Of a DNA stretch of 35,715 bases, positions 1 through 7,715 are shown piece after piece. The translations under genes were made by a program, and so were the position numbers. Source of the DNA: Gemmatimonas sp. (lineage in GTDB: Bacteria; Gemmatimonadota; Gemmatimonadetes; Gemmatimonadales; Gemmatimonadaceae); assembly GCA_021154325.1 (NCBI GenBank), contig JAJKIR010000046.1:1-35715 (forward strand). Direction: 5' to 3'. How positions within the stretch are numbered: position 1 is the first letter of the stretch; the number at the start of each line of letters is the position of its first letter. The notes beneath the pieces are model-generated. The model was not told where the DNA came from, made no database searches, and saw only the letters and a list, made by a program, of their open reading frames with translations.

Positions 1-99
1 CAGGTGGAGCAGGGCGTGGTGAACATTCGCGGCGAGGAGTTCCGCGGCCTCAAGGCCGAAGTCGGCGCGGAGTACGCGCAGCGCCACGATTTCCACTAG
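1..99 (+). CDS. 3' end of an unidentified gene
   Basis: The first 33 codons read open in frame 1 and end in TAG at 97-99. The fragment encodes 32 residues ending in YAQRHDFH, preceded by a charged stretch (RGEEFRGLKAEVGAEYAQR). G and C dominate the third codon positions, as expected for a real gene in this genome. The start lies outside the window and I do not recognise the family. The last base of the stop overlaps one copy of the octamer GCCTAACG. The gene converges on the next minus-strand gene, whose stop is at 140. Confidence 0.5.
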   Translation, partial: QVEQGVVNIRGEEFRGLKAEVGAEYAQRHDFH

Positions 100-139
100 C
101 CTAACGACGGACTGACGTCAGTAAACGCCAATCACGCCG

Positions 140-955
140 TCAGCGGCCGCCGACGGAGAGCGTGATGCCGAGCTGGAGCTCGGTCCGATCGACAAACACA
201 TACTGAAAGCCCACGCTCGCGCCGAGCGCGCTCTTCGCATTGAAGAGGGCGACGCCGGCGCCGGCGAGGAGACGCACCGCGGCGCGCGAGCCCTCGCCCG
301 TGGCGTTGCGAGTCACGTAGCCGGCGATGCTCGGCGTCACGAACGGAATGATCGACGTGCCCGTCGCCGGCCCCAATCCCAGCGCGAGCGGCAAGCCGAC
401 ATCCGCGCTCCACGTCACACCAGTGACCGGATGGCCGACGCCGATCTCGCCATTCACGCCGATCGTCAGTCGCGTTGCGCTCCCGGCGTCGATCGACACG
501 GTGGTGAGGCGGTGGTCGCCACCGATCGCCGCCATGAACCCGGTACCCGCGCATCCGCTGCACCGTTCGGTGGCGAGCCCCGCGGTCAGCGTGAACGTAC
601 CGTCGAGACCGGCGGGGACCACGCCCGTGAGACCGAAGCTGTCGAGGCTCCGCGCCTCATGGCCGCCGGTTGGGGGAGCCAGGGGACGGTCCATGTCGGG
701 GACGTAGCCGTAGCGCGCGACCAGCTGCGGCTCGCGCTGAGCGACGCCGAAGAGGGTATAGGTCCCGAGCGGCGGCAGGCTGGCGATGGGAGTGCCGAGG
801 AGAGAGAGATAGTCGATGTAGCCGGGAGCGCTGCCTAACGACTGAGCCGCCACCGGCGACGCGAGAACCAGCGCCGACAGCAGCAGCGACGTGCCGAGCA
901 CAAGCCGGCAATGGGATGTTGAGTGAATAAGAACCTCCTGATCGGGCACCCACAC
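140..955 (-). CDS. Putative exported outer-membrane protein
   Basis: The product is about 260-271 residues. An N-terminal hydrophobic stretch (LVLGTSLLLSALVLASPVAAQ) fits a signal peptide cleaved after AAQ. The mature part alternates glycine-rich and hydrophobic segments and ends in LQLGITLSVGGR, the style of a small outer-membrane beta-barrel. A CSGC pair (residues about 132-135) could form a disulfide. I do not recognise a named family. The start is uncertain. The open frame begins at GTG 955, another GTG lies at 949 behind a GAGGG, and a perfect AGGAGG (934-939) sits 5 nt before an in-frame ATT at 926-928. An ATT start would give a more normal signal peptide. It lies alone on the minus strand, facing the partial gene at 1-99. 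Confidence 0.6.
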   Translation of the reverse strand: MWVPDQEVLIHSTSHCRLVLGTSLLLSALVLASPVAAQSLGSAPGYIDYLSLLGTPIASLPPLGTYTLFGVAQREPQLVARYGYVPDMDRPLAPPTGGHEARSLDSFGLTGVVPAGLDGTFTLTAGLATERCSGCAGTGFMAAIGGDHRLTTVSIDAGSATRLTIGVNGEIGVGHPVTGVTWSADVGLPLALGLGPATGTSIIPFVTPSIAGYVTRNATGEGSRAAVRLLAGAGVALFNAKSALGASVGFQYVFVDRTELQLGITLSVGGR

Positions 956-987
956 AACCCTCTACGGGCAAGTTCTACGCGCGTGGC

Positions 988-1359
988 TCAGCCGGAGTGG
1001 GTTCGCCGTGACCAGTAGTCCGCGTCGGCGATGAGGACGTCGAGCTCGCAATCACCGCTGCCGTCTGTCCGGTAGTCGGCGATGTGAATCGCCGACGTCG
1101 GGATGAGCTGTCCCGATGGGTCCACGAGCTCGAGCGCGAGTGAGTCTCGCGAGTTGTAGTAGCGCTCGAGCTTTGCCTCGTCGCGCGCCGCGTCCCCGGC
1201 TCGCGGCACCGCTTCGGCAAAGAGCCGGAAGATGGGTTGAACGAGATCGTAACCGATGCCAGGGCGGAATCGCCCGCGGGCTCTGCCGACGTCAGGCTCG
1301 ATGCGCTCGAGGTCGGACCAGCCGACGACGACCCCGTGCAGCTTCAACGTGTGACGCAT
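988..1359 (-). CDS. Conserved-looking hypothetical protein, 123 aa
   Basis: This soluble, acidic protein has no signal peptide or membrane segment. It opens with MRHTLKLHGVVVGWSDLE and later has a run of charged and hydrophobic residues (SLALELVDPSGQLIPTSAIHIADY) that suggests beta structure. The segment near residues 30-45 (GRFRPGIGYDLVQPIFRLF) is distinctive, but I cannot assign it to a family. ATG at 1357-1359 is chosen because it fits the codon bias. Only a weak ribosome site precedes it, behind an AT-richer stretch (TTAATTTGG on the coding strand) that may hold the promoter. The gene follows the TonB-like gene in the same direction, about 80 nt downstream of it. Confidence 0.55.
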   Translation of the reverse strand: MRHTLKLHGVVVGWSDLERIEPDVGRARGRFRPGIGYDLVQPIFRLFAEAVPRAGDAARDEAKLERYYNSRDSLALELVDPSGQLIPTSAIHIADYRTDGSGDCELDVLIADADYWSRRTHSG

Positions 1360-1439
1360 GGAGCCAAATTAACGCTCGACGTGTGCGCGATGGAGGCAGC
1401 GCCCGCGCGCGGCGACGTCAGGCAAGCGTCAGCGCGCCG

Positions 1440-2204
1440 TCATCCTCTCGGATTGCGTTGCGCCTGGATCGGCTTGTCGAGATCGGGCTTCTTCGCGGAT
1501 GCCTGCGTCGCGGGCGTCGTCTGACTCGCCGCCTGCTCGATCTTGAAGCTGAACTCCTGCTCGACGAGCTGTCGCACTTTCCTCGTGCCGACCTTGGCCG
1601 GGGAGAAGCGCATGTAGGGCAGCGCCGCGCGCACGGCGTCGGCGAACTGCTCGTGCGTCGTGCTCATGATCTTGAGCGAAGTGGTATCGGCGAACCCGGT
1701 GGTGTCGACGACGTACTGGGTGACGACGGAGCCCTGGATGTTCTGCTTCAGCATCTCGACCGGATACGCGGGCGCGGCGCTGCCGGGATAGCGAGAGACC
1801 GTGGAGTCGACCTCGAGCTGGGTGAAGACGGAATCGGCGCCGCCGAGCTGCGGTGCTTTGTCGCTGCTCGTCGTGTCGCGACCAAGATCACCAGGGTTGT
1901 CGGAGAGCTCATGAACGACTGGGCGATCGGAGCCCAGCTCGCCGGCTCCGAACCCGGCTCCCACGCCTTCGGGCGAGAGCTCGACGTACTTGATGGTCTC
2001 GCCTGACGCTTGCTGCGACGGCATCCGGTTCGGCGGCGGCAGGTAGTACGCGCGATTCTCGATCCAATCGGCATCCATGTTCGCGGGCCGACTGGTGTTC
2101 GCGATGGCGGCGCCGATGAGCAGTGCGTGGGCGACGACACTGACCACGGCGCTCGAGCTGACGGGCGTCGCTCTCGAATAGGACTCGACCCAGAGGCGCA
2201 TCAT
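1440..2204 (-). CDS. TonB-family energy transducer protein
   Basis: The 254-residue protein has one N-terminal membrane anchor (residues about 18-36, SAVVSVVAHALLIGAAIAN), a proline/glycine-rich periplasmic linker, and a TonB C-terminal domain at about 147-222. The domain shows the usual YPVEMLKQNIQGSVVTQYVVD opening and ends with FSFKI. TonB-family proteins couple the inner-membrane proton motive force to TonB-dependent outer-membrane receptors. The SusC homologue at 9097-12204 is an obvious local candidate partner, though that pairing is inferred. A GAGGG ribosome site lies 7 nt before the first of two adjacent ATG codons. No ExbB or ExbD gene is in the window. The last 30 residues beyond the TonB fold are polar and lysine-rich. 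Confidence 0.82.
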   Translation of the reverse strand: MMRLWVESYSRATPVSSSAVVSVVAHALLIGAAIANTSRPANMDADWIENRAYYLPPPNRMPSQQASGETIKYVELSPEGVGAGFGAGELGSDRPVVHELSDNPGDLGRDTTSSDKAPQLGGADSVFTQLEVDSTVSRYPGSAAPAYPVEMLKQNIQGSVVTQYVVDTTGFADTTSLKIMSTTHEQFADAVRAALPYMRFSPAKVGTRKVRQLVEQEFSFKIEQAASQTTPATQASAKKPDLDKPIQAQRNPRG

Positions 2205-2230
2205 AGCAGGGCCCTCTCGCCAAACGCGGA

Positions 2231-2250
2231 CGTTGGTGGGAACGCCAACG
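2231..2250 (-). terminator. Short hairpin between lipoprotein and tonB-like genes
   Basis: CGTTGG and CCAACG form a perfect 6-bp stem around an 8-nt loop, extendable with mismatches to GCGGACGTTGG/CCAACGCGTCGC. It lies downstream of the lipoprotein gene that stops at 2368 and upstream of the TonB-like gene. No T-run follows, so terminator function is only suggested. Confidence 0.25.
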
Positions 2251-2367
2251 CGTCGCGGCTACGTGCTAGAGTAGGGCCGGGCCCAACTCCAGGCAAGCAC
2301 CGTCGTGAGGGGACGCGGCGCACGGGGACGAGCCGGATGCATCATGGGGCCAACGGAGAGCGCGTGC

Positions 2368-2796
2368 TCAGCGCGATGCGGTCACTCGGTCCACAATCCA
2401 ACGCCCGATCGGTCGTTTGAGCTGGCGATTGACCTTGGTGTCGTCGTAGTAGACGAAGGTCGCATTGTAGTACCGGCCGTTGGGCTGGCGGTGCAGCATC
2501 GAGACGAGCTGCATGTCGGCAATGGCGTTCCTCGTCACGGACACCGGCTCGCCATAGCGCCCGAGGACGCTGCAGATCGGCGTTCCGGGGCGAGCGATCG
2601 CGAGAGGCGCGGTCTGCCAATTGGCCGCGAGCTGCGCGGCGGTACAGCCGTACTGGGACGCGAGCGTCGCCGTAGAGGGCGGCCGGCTCGCGGCTGGCTT
2701 CACGGCGAAGCTGGGCAGGACGCCGTGGCGAAAACGCGAGCAGCCACCGCTGACGACGACGGCGGTACAGAGCAGGAGCGAGCGAAGGATGCGCAT
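2368..2796 (-). CDS. Small hypothetical lipoprotein
   Basis: The start is placed at ATG 2796 rather than the more distant 2865, because it directly begins a lipoprotein signal: MRILRSLLLCTAVVVSGGC, with the acylated cysteine at residue 19. The mature part is about 123 residues. It holds three further cysteines or short motifs (YGCTAAQ, GTPICSVLGRYGEPVSV) and ends in a basic segment (RPIGRWIVDRVTASR). The phrase LGRYGEPVSVTRNAIADMQLVSMLH looks like the small periplasmic or outer-membrane lipoproteins that monitor envelope state, such as the SmpA/OmlA fold, but this is only a resemblance. The gene stands alone between the AP2-like gene and tonB-like gene, all on the same strand. Confidence 0.6.
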   Translation of the reverse strand: MRILRSLLLCTAVVVSGGCSRFRHGVLPSFAVKPAASRPPSTATLASQYGCTAAQLAANWQTAPLAIARPGTPICSVLGRYGEPVSVTRNAIADMQLVSMLHRQPNGRYYNATFVYYDDTKVNRQLKRPIGRWIVDRVTASR

Positions 2797-2946
2797 ACCA
2801 GGAGAGGGGACTCGACTGGTAGTGGGGGATGCGAGAGTCGCGCCGCGGCGCGGAGTGTGACGCACCTCACGTTCCGACCGGGCGTTGCTACAGGAGCTGC
2901 GGCCGAGCGCGTGCGCCGTTAGGCGCGACGCGCTCGGCGGCCGTCG

Positions 2947-3201
2947 TCAGGCAGCGCGGCCGCTGCGGCTCTTGGTGGCCGAGGTGCGGCGGGTCTGCTT
3001 GAGCCACTTCTCGGCCGCGCGCAGTGCGGACGTCTTGCCGCCATGGCTGGCATCACCGAAGAACGCGCTCGCCTTGGGCCGCCAGCCCTTCGTCGTCTTG
3101 CGATAGCCGACGCGCACGAAGTAGCCATGCGTTCTCGTCGTAGGCTGATCGATGCGGCTGATGCCGGGCGTTAGGCCGCGGCCTTTTGCGGTGCGTGGCA
3201 T
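2947..3201 (-). CDS. AP2/ERF-like small DNA-binding-type protein
   Basis: This is a basic 84-residue protein. Residues about 13-70 read GISRIDQPTTRTHGYFVRVGY...KASAFFGDASHGGKTSALRAAEKWLKQ, the pattern of bacterial AP2-like domains: a three-stranded sheet with GYFVRV followed by an amphipathic helix with HGGKTSALRAA. In plants, AP2/ERF domains bind DNA, and bacterial stand-alone versions are mostly uncharacterised. The tail is arginine- and lysine-rich, which suits nucleic-acid binding. ATG 3201 gives the compact protein, and there is no strong ribosome site. One GCCTAACG octamer lies inside it (3169-3176), read as the codons CTA ACG. Family assignment is from sequence pattern only. Confidence 0.6.
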   Translation of the reverse strand: MPRTAKGRGLTPGISRIDQPTTRTHGYFVRVGYRKTTKGWRPKASAFFGDASHGGKTSALRAAEKWLKQTRRTSATKSRSGRAA

Positions 3202-3451
3202 TGGTTCGATGACTGAGGTTGATCACGATGCTGCGCTATCGCGAGAAGGGACCACCCAACCAGCTGATCGGTCACGCGCGTCGACGCATTTTTTTCGCGT
3301 CGTCCGTAACCTAACCGCACAGCGAACGTGAGCAAGGCTGATGCCTGCATAACTAGGCGATCTCGTTAGGTCCGCCTGGCATCGGGGCGGCGTGGGTGCC
3401 TAGCGAGTGCCCCGTAACGGGCGCTCGAGCTGCCGAATCATCCGTTTCCCG
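3202..3451. other. 250-bp non-coding stretch with A/T tract
   Basis: No credible gene was found here. On the minus strand it lies upstream of the AP2-like gene and downstream of the GNAT gene. It contains GCGTCGACGC followed by a run of seven T (about 3288-3295), which on the minus strand is an A7 tract and could act as an upstream promoter element. Two near copies of the genome word, CGTTAGGT, sit at 3364-3371 and 3450-3457. The second overlaps the GNAT stop codon. Confidence 0.4.
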
Positions 3452-4009
3452 TTAGGTGTCGTAGCGATCGCGGGAAAGCACGAAGCGGATCGCGGTCGGC
3501 TCGTGAGGGTCGCTGCCCAGTCCCTCGAAGCTGAAGGCCGTGGCGCGGAGCACGCCGATCGACGCGTCGAGACCGGGAAGAGTGTGCGCAATGACGGTGG
3601 TGACGCGCGGATCCGCGAACGCGCGCGCGAGCAGCGCGCGCACGGCCTCGCTGGCGAATCGGCGACGACGCTGCTCGGGAACGATCCCATACCCGATCTC
3701 GACAACGCCATTGGCGTCGGGCGCGCCCTTGTAGCCGGCGATGCCGACGAGCGCCGTGCGCGTGTCGTCGCCTGCCGCGACGGAGGCGACGTAGTACAGG
3801 GCCCATCCCGCGTCGTCGCCATGCTCGGCGAGCCAGCGGAGGGTCCACCGTACCGCATCGGCGTCGTAGAGCTCCGGTGGCCAGCTCGCGGGCACCTCGG
3901 TGCCGAGCGCCATGCCTAGCGCCGCCGGCGATGACAGCTCCGCCTCGAGCACCTCCGTGGTCGCCGGGATGAGGACGAGGCGCGGCGTACGGAGGGGGAG
4001 GGCCGTCAT
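3452..4009 (-). CDS. GNAT-family N-acetyltransferase (RimJ/RimL type)
   Basis: The 185-residue protein opens with TPRLVLIPAT, the typical first strand of RimJ/RimL-like acetyltransferases. It continues with LVGIAGYKG...VVEIGYGIVPEQRRRRFASEAVRALLARAF, which is motif A for acetyl-CoA binding, then a later strand (VTTVIAHTLPGLDASIGVLRATAFSFEG). The family acetylates amines of proteins or small molecules using acetyl-CoA, and the substrate here is unknown. The usual R-G-x-G-x-A loop is RRRRFA at residues 114-119, so the normal glycines are replaced by arginines. The stop is 9 nt from the next gene's frame boundary, and STAS and GNAT are transcribed together on the minus strand. Confidence 0.8.
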   Translation of the reverse strand: MTALPLRTPRLVLIPATTEVLEAELSSPAALGMALGTEVPASWPPELYDADAVRWTLRWLAEHGDDAGWALYYVASVAAGDDTRTALVGIAGYKGAPDANGVVEIGYGIVPEQRRRRFASEAVRALLARAFADPRVTTVIAHTLPGLDASIGVLRATAFSFEGLGSDPHEPTAIRFVLSRDRYDT

Positions 4010-4018
4010 TGTCCGTCG

Positions 4019-4429
4019 TTATGCATCCGGACGGAGGTCGTCGTCACGCGGCGGCTGCGCGGCCCCGCTGGCCGGTCGCGGCTTGGGGGCGAGGTCGGCG
4101 GTGACTCCCGAATCGGCGTGTCCGTCGCCGCCGAACGAAAAGAGCGTGTCGAGCTTCGTCAGCTCGAAGAGGGTACGAAGGTCTTCGTTGAGATTCGCCA
4201 GGCGCAGCGTGGCGTCGGACTCGCGGATCCGTTTCGACAGGGACACGAGGACGCCAAGCCCGGCGCTATCGATGTAGCCGGTGTCGGCGAAATCGATGAC
4301 GAAGTGCCGGGCGCCGCGATCGATCTCCGGCAGCACGACATCCTTCAGCTGCTGGCGGTTTCCCGCGATGAGCTGCCCCTCGACGGAGATGACGACCCTG
4401 TCCCCTTCCCTCGTGCTGCGAATGCTCAT
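4019..4429 (-). CDS. STAS-domain anti-sigma factor antagonist
   Basis: The first 100 of 136 residues form a STAS domain like SpoIIAA or RsbV. It has VVISVEGQL in the first strand and FADTGYIDSAGLGVLVSL around the phosphorylatable serine, Ser55 in the DSAGLG motif. Such proteins, when unphosphorylated, bind an anti-sigma kinase and free a sigma factor. No cognate kinase or sigma gene is in the window. The C-terminal 35 residues (PKPRPASGAAQPPRDDDLRPDA) are low-complexity and probably disordered. A strong ribosome site, GGAGG, lies 5 nt before ATG 4429. The GNAT gene follows after 9 nt, so the two probably share a transcript. Confidence 0.85.
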   Translation of the reverse strand: MSIRSTREGDRVVISVEGQLIAGNRQQLKDVVLPEIDRGARHFVIDFADTGYIDSAGLGVLVSLSKRIRESDATLRLANLNEDLRTLFELTKLDTLFSFGGDGHADSGVTADLAPKPRPASGAAQPPRDDDLRPDA

Positions 4430-4461
4430 GGATCCTCCAATTCGCCAGTCCTGCCTAACGA

Positions 4462-4992
4462 TTAGCGGCCGATGCCGTAGCGCTCGCGCAGGAGCTTGGC
4501 GTGATGCCGCTCGTGTCCCGCGATGACGAAGCCGAGGGCACGCACGGAGATCGGGTTGCTGTTCGCGATCCCACGCCGCGCCATCTCGTCCTCGTCCAGG
4601 TAGCGGAAGAGGTGGACCGTGGCCGATCGAATCGCCTGGAATTCGTCGGCGAGATCGGCGATCGGGCGCTCGTTGAAGCGGCCGGCGGGCGCGTACGCAT
4701 TTTCATCGAAGCCGGCGAGCGGCTGGGCGTCGCCGCGGGCGAAACGGAGCGCGCGGTACGAGAAGACCCGCTCGGCGTCCGAGAGATGGCCGATCACTTC
4801 CTTGATCGTCCATTTGCCCGGCGCATACGCGTAGAGGCCACGCTCATCGGTGACGGAGCGGAGCATCCGCATCGTGTCGCGGTGCTGCTCTACGAGAAGG
4901 TCGACGAGATTGCCCTCGGGGACGAGCGCGATGTAGCGCTCGTAATAGGGCAGATACTCATCGGCCGCTGGACGGGAGAGGGTCGTAGCCAT
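4462..4992 (-). CDS. DinB-family putative metal-binding protein
   Basis: The 176-residue helical protein matches the DinB/YfiT-like four-helix bundle. His69 lies in WTIKEVIGHLSDAERVF and the C-terminal pair is in IAGHERHHAKLL (His160 and His163/164). These three histidines are the usual divalent-metal ligands. Some family members act as metal-dependent thiol transferases (bacillithiol or mycothiol dependent), but most are uncharacterised, so no substrate is claimed. The gene follows the 12-TM transporter gene at a 45-nt gap that contains a perfect hairpin (5013-5033). A GCCTAACG copy lies just beyond its stop (4453-4460). Confidence 0.83.
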   Translation of the reverse strand: MATTLSRPAADEYLPYYERYIALVPEGNLVDLLVEQHRDTMRMLRSVTDERGLYAYAPGKWTIKEVIGHLSDAERVFSYRALRFARGDAQPLAGFDENAYAPAGRFNERPIADLADEFQAIRSATVHLFRYLDEDEMARRGIANSNPISVRALGFVIAGHERHHAKLLRERYGIGR

Positions 4993-5012
4993 GGCTCGTG
5001 TCGTCGCGAGAG

Positions 5013-5033
5013 TGGGCAGCGCAGCGCTGCCCA
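5013..5033 (-). terminator. Perfect 9-bp hairpin after transporter gene
   Basis: TGGGCAGCG and CGCTGCCCA flank a 3-nt loop (CAG), 4 nt beyond the transporter stop at 5038. No T-run follows on the minus strand. It could end the transcript or protect the 3' end of the dehydrogenase-transporter message before the DinB gene. Confidence 0.45.
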
Positions 5034-5037
5034 GAAG

Positions 5038-6417
5038 CTAGCGTGTCGCGACGAGCGCGCCATCCGCAGGTGTGCGTGGACCATTCCCCCGGCTGTCGCG
5101 CGCTTCCGCGGCGGCAAGCTGGGCTTGTCGGCGGCCAAGCCAGAGGCCCAGCACGAGCCAGACGACCGCGAACGGGATCGCGGCGAAGGCCGAGCCACTC
5201 GCGCCAAGACCGATAGCGGCGAAAATCGCGAACGTCCAGGCGGCAATCTGGTCGCCTGCACGGTACACAAACGTCTCGATGAAGCTCTTCGCCTTGTACT
5301 TGTCTTCGCGCTTGACGACGGTGAAGAGCACTTCCATCGCCGGATTGGTGATGCCGAAATTCGTGCCGCGGCGAATGACCATGAAGACGACCAGCGTCGA
5401 TAGAAGGGGTGCCATGCCTAACGCCGCGAAGCCCAGCGCCGTCATCGCCGGGAGCAGTGCGAGTGTGAGCGCGAGCCCGATCCAACGAATCAAACGGCCG
5501 GTGAGAAAGATCTGCGTCAGCACGGTGAGGGTCTGCACCGCAAGCTCGATCCACGCGAGCATGGAGGTGCGTGCGGCGGTGTCTTGAACGGAGCTTCGGA
5601 CAATTTCCGTTTGTTCGAAGTAGAGGAAGGTGGACCCGATCGTGTAGAGAACGAGAAAGCCGGCGATGCCCGCGAGGTAGCGCGAGCGCATGACGCTGGT
5701 GATTCCGGCCCAGATACTGCCACCGATCGGCGGCGCGCTGGAATCCTCGGTCGGAGCGTCGATCGTCATCGCGGGCCGCGGCGCGGCTGGGAAGCGGAAC
5801 ACCATCACCGAGGCGACCTCGAGCAACACCACGGAGACGAGCAACAGATTGAGCGGTCCGATGCGGGAAGCGAGAATCGCCGTCAGACCGGAGCCGACGA
5901 TGGCGCCGAGGGTGCCACCCACGCCGATGAAGCCGAAGAGGCGCTTCGCCTGTTCGCTGCGGAACACGTCGGCCATGAAGCACCAAAAGACCGACGTGAT
6001 GAACAAGTTGAAAACACTCGTCCAGATGTAGAAGACGATGCCGACCCAAGCGGGACTTCCAGTCCCCATGCCGCCCATGGCGCGCATGACGAAGAAGAAG
6101 ACGAGCAGATTCGCGGCAAAGAACTGGTAGGTGGCCGGCACGAAACGGCGCACCCGAAAGCGGACGACGAGCGACGAGAAGAGGGGATTCGCTATCAGCG
6201 TGGCGACCAGCGTGCCGCCGAACAGCCAGGGCAGTCGGGTGACCCCGGTTGTGACCGCGACGAGGTCGCGGATGGGTCGCAACACGAACCAACTGCAGAG
6301 CACGAAGAAGAAAAAGGCGAACGAGGCCCACATCGCGGGGAGCTCGTTTGGCCGCACGTCGACGACCCGACCCAAGAGAGAGGCGGGCTCACGCCCGCCT
6401 CGGTCTGGCTGCATCAC
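5038..6417 (-). CDS. 12-TM transporter, MFS or Npt nucleotide-transporter type
   Basis: The 459-residue protein is a polytopic membrane protein with about 12 hydrophobic helices, beginning with MWASFAFFFFVLCSWFVLRPIRDLVAV near residue 30. The VLRPIRD motif after helix 1 and the phrase WTSVFNLFITSVFWCFMADVFRSEQAKRLFGFIGVGGTLGAIVGS resemble the NTP/NDP-exchange (Npt/AAA) group that is related to the major facilitator superfamily. The substrate cannot be read from sequence. The start codon at 6415-6417 overlaps the stop of the upstream dehydrogenase gene as ATGA, so the two are translationally coupled and may act together. It ends with a polar cytoplasmic tail. Confidence 0.75.
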   Translation of the reverse strand: MMQPDRGGREPASLLGRVVDVRPNELPAMWASFAFFFFVLCSWFVLRPIRDLVAVTTGVTRLPWLFGGTLVATLIANPLFSSLVVRFRVRRFVPATYQFFAANLLVFFFVMRAMGGMGTGSPAWVGIVFYIWTSVFNLFITSVFWCFMADVFRSEQAKRLFGFIGVGGTLGAIVGSGLTAILASRIGPLNLLLVSVVLLEVASVMVFRFPAAPRPAMTIDAPTEDSSAPPIGGSIWAGITSVMRSRYLAGIAGFLVLYTIGSTFLYFEQTEIVRSSVQDTAARTSMLAWIELAVQTLTVLTQIFLTGRLIRWIGLALTLALLPAMTALGFAALGMAPLLSTLVVFMVIRRGTNFGITNPAMEVLFTVVKREDKYKAKSFIETFVYRAGDQIAAWTFAIFAAIGLGASGSAFAAIPFAVVWLVLGLWLGRRQAQLAAAEARDSRGNGPRTPADGALVATR

Positions 6418-7589
6418 GTCTTCTGGTTGGCGTGCCAGGCTGTGAGGACTTCGGCCTCACGAGCGGCGGAGATTCCGGAGACGGCACCGGCCTCCAGCTT
6501 GTCGCGGTCCTCCTGCGGACGCGTCTTGTGCCAGTCGAGCGTGTCTTTGATCGTGACAGCGAGCGGACGGAAAGTGAGTCCCTTCGCCACGGCGCGATCA
6601 ATATTCCGGCGGCTGAACCCTGCGGTCTCGCCGTCGGGCGGCACGACGGTTGGCATGTCGCGCCACGCACGGATCTTCTGCTCGGCGAGGAACGACCACG
6701 GGACCCAGGTGAAGCGCGCGTCGGAATGGGTCACCTGCTTGCAGGCGTTCAGGAACTCACCCATCGGAAGCGGCTGGCGCGGGCCGGTGGCGTTGTAAAT
6801 ACCGCCGCCCTGCTTTGGACCTGCCTCCGCCATCCGGATCGTCCACTCGGCGAGATCGCGCGCGTCGATGAATTGCGTCACGTCGTTAGGCGCTCCCGGC
6901 GCGAGCACTTCCCCACCCCGCTCGACGCGCACGGGCCAGTAGGTGAAGCGGTCGGTCCGGTCGAGTGGCCCCACAATGAGACCGGGCCGGATGATCGTGA
7001 AGGCACCAGGATAATTCTCCTGAACATCCTTTTCGGAGCGCGACTTCAGCGCGCCGTAGTAGCGACCCCAGTTCTGCCGGTCGAGGGTGTACGGATCGAG
7101 ACTGTCGGGCATCGGCGTGGTCGGCACCGTCTCGTCCGCGTTAGGCGTGCCGTTGTCGGGATAGACTGAAATCGTCGAGATGAAGATGTAGTGTCCGGTG
7201 TTCCCCTTCATATACCGCGCGACGTTGCGCACCCAGGCCGGCGCCGTCGTCGGATTGTCGATGACGACGTCGAACTTCTTCCCCTGGAGTGCAGAGGTGT
7301 CGGTGCTGAGGTCGCCGATGAGCTGGTCGACCTTGCCCTTGAACATGTCGGGCCGCGTCTTGTTTCGGTTGAAGAGCGTGACGTGGTGCCCGCGGCTCAG
7401 CGCGTAGTTCACCTGCTCGGGTCCGGTGAAGCCGGTGCCGCCGAGGATGAGGATGTTGAGGGGCTTTGTCGGCTGCGTGCCCAACGAGTCGTACTCGTCG
7501 CCTAACGCGACGCGCGGGACGAGGCCGAGGCCAAGGGCGCCGGCCGCGGCGGCGGAGCGGACGAGGAAGTCGCGTCGAGTGGTGGACAT
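6414..7589 (-). CDS. Tat-exported NAD-dependent epimerase/dehydratase
   Basis: The 391-residue protein starts with a twin-arginine signal (TTRRDFLVRSAAAAGALGLGL), so it is probably exported folded. A Rossmann nucleotide-binding motif, GGTGFTG, is at residues 50-56. Further along are FISTISVYPDN and RYYGALKSRSEKDV, which carry the serine and the YxxxK of extended short-chain dehydrogenases in modified form (YGALK). The reaction is probably epimerisation or dehydration of a sugar-like substrate, which is inferred. An exported NAD-dependent enzyme is unusual, but Tat-linked homologues with this N-terminus are known in soil bacteria. The stop overlaps the next transporter start by 4 nt. A hairpin at 7646-7682 separates it from susD upstream. 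Confidence 0.82.
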   Translation of the reverse strand: MSTTRRDFLVRSAAAAGALGLGLVPRVALGDEYDSLGTQPTKPLNILILGGTGFTGPEQVNYALSRGHHVTLFNRNKTRPDMFKGKVDQLIGDLSTDTSALQGKKFDVVIDNPTTAPAWVRNVARYMKGNTGHYIFISTISVYPDNGTPNADETVPTTPMPDSLDPYTLDRQNWGRYYGALKSRSEKDVQENYPGAFTIIRPGLIVGPLDRTDRFTYWPVRVERGGEVLAPGAPNDVTQFIDARDLAEWTIRMAEAGPKQGGGIYNATGPRQPLPMGEFLNACKQVTHSDARFTWVPWSFLAEQKIRAWRDMPTVVPPDGETAGFSRRNIDRAVAKGLTFRPLAVTIKDTLDWHKTRPQEDRDKLEAGAVSGISAAREAEVLTAWHANQKT

Positions 7590-7645
7590 GAGCGAAGGGT
7601 TGGAGGCTGAGCGTACCCTGAATCAGGAACGGCTTGAACATGAAG

Positions 7646-7682
7646 CGAGGCACCGGAACGTAACAGCCGCTCCGGTGCCTCG
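7646..7682 (-). terminator. 12-bp inverted repeat after susD-like gene
   Basis: CGAGGCACCGGA (7646-7657) and TCCGGTGCCTCG (7671-7682) pair perfectly around a 13-nt loop. The hairpin begins 33 nt past the SusD stop at 7716. Downstream on the minus strand only scattered T residues follow. It probably ends the SusC-SusD transcript and separates it from the dehydrogenase gene. Confidence 0.6.
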
Positions 7683-7715
7683 AAGGTGTACGGATTCTGT
7701 TTTGCCCCGGCCGCG

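Noticed and set aside
3288..3295. Intrinsic terminator from the T7 run
   Set aside because: No plus-strand gene ends there and the preceding stem is only a short palindrome.
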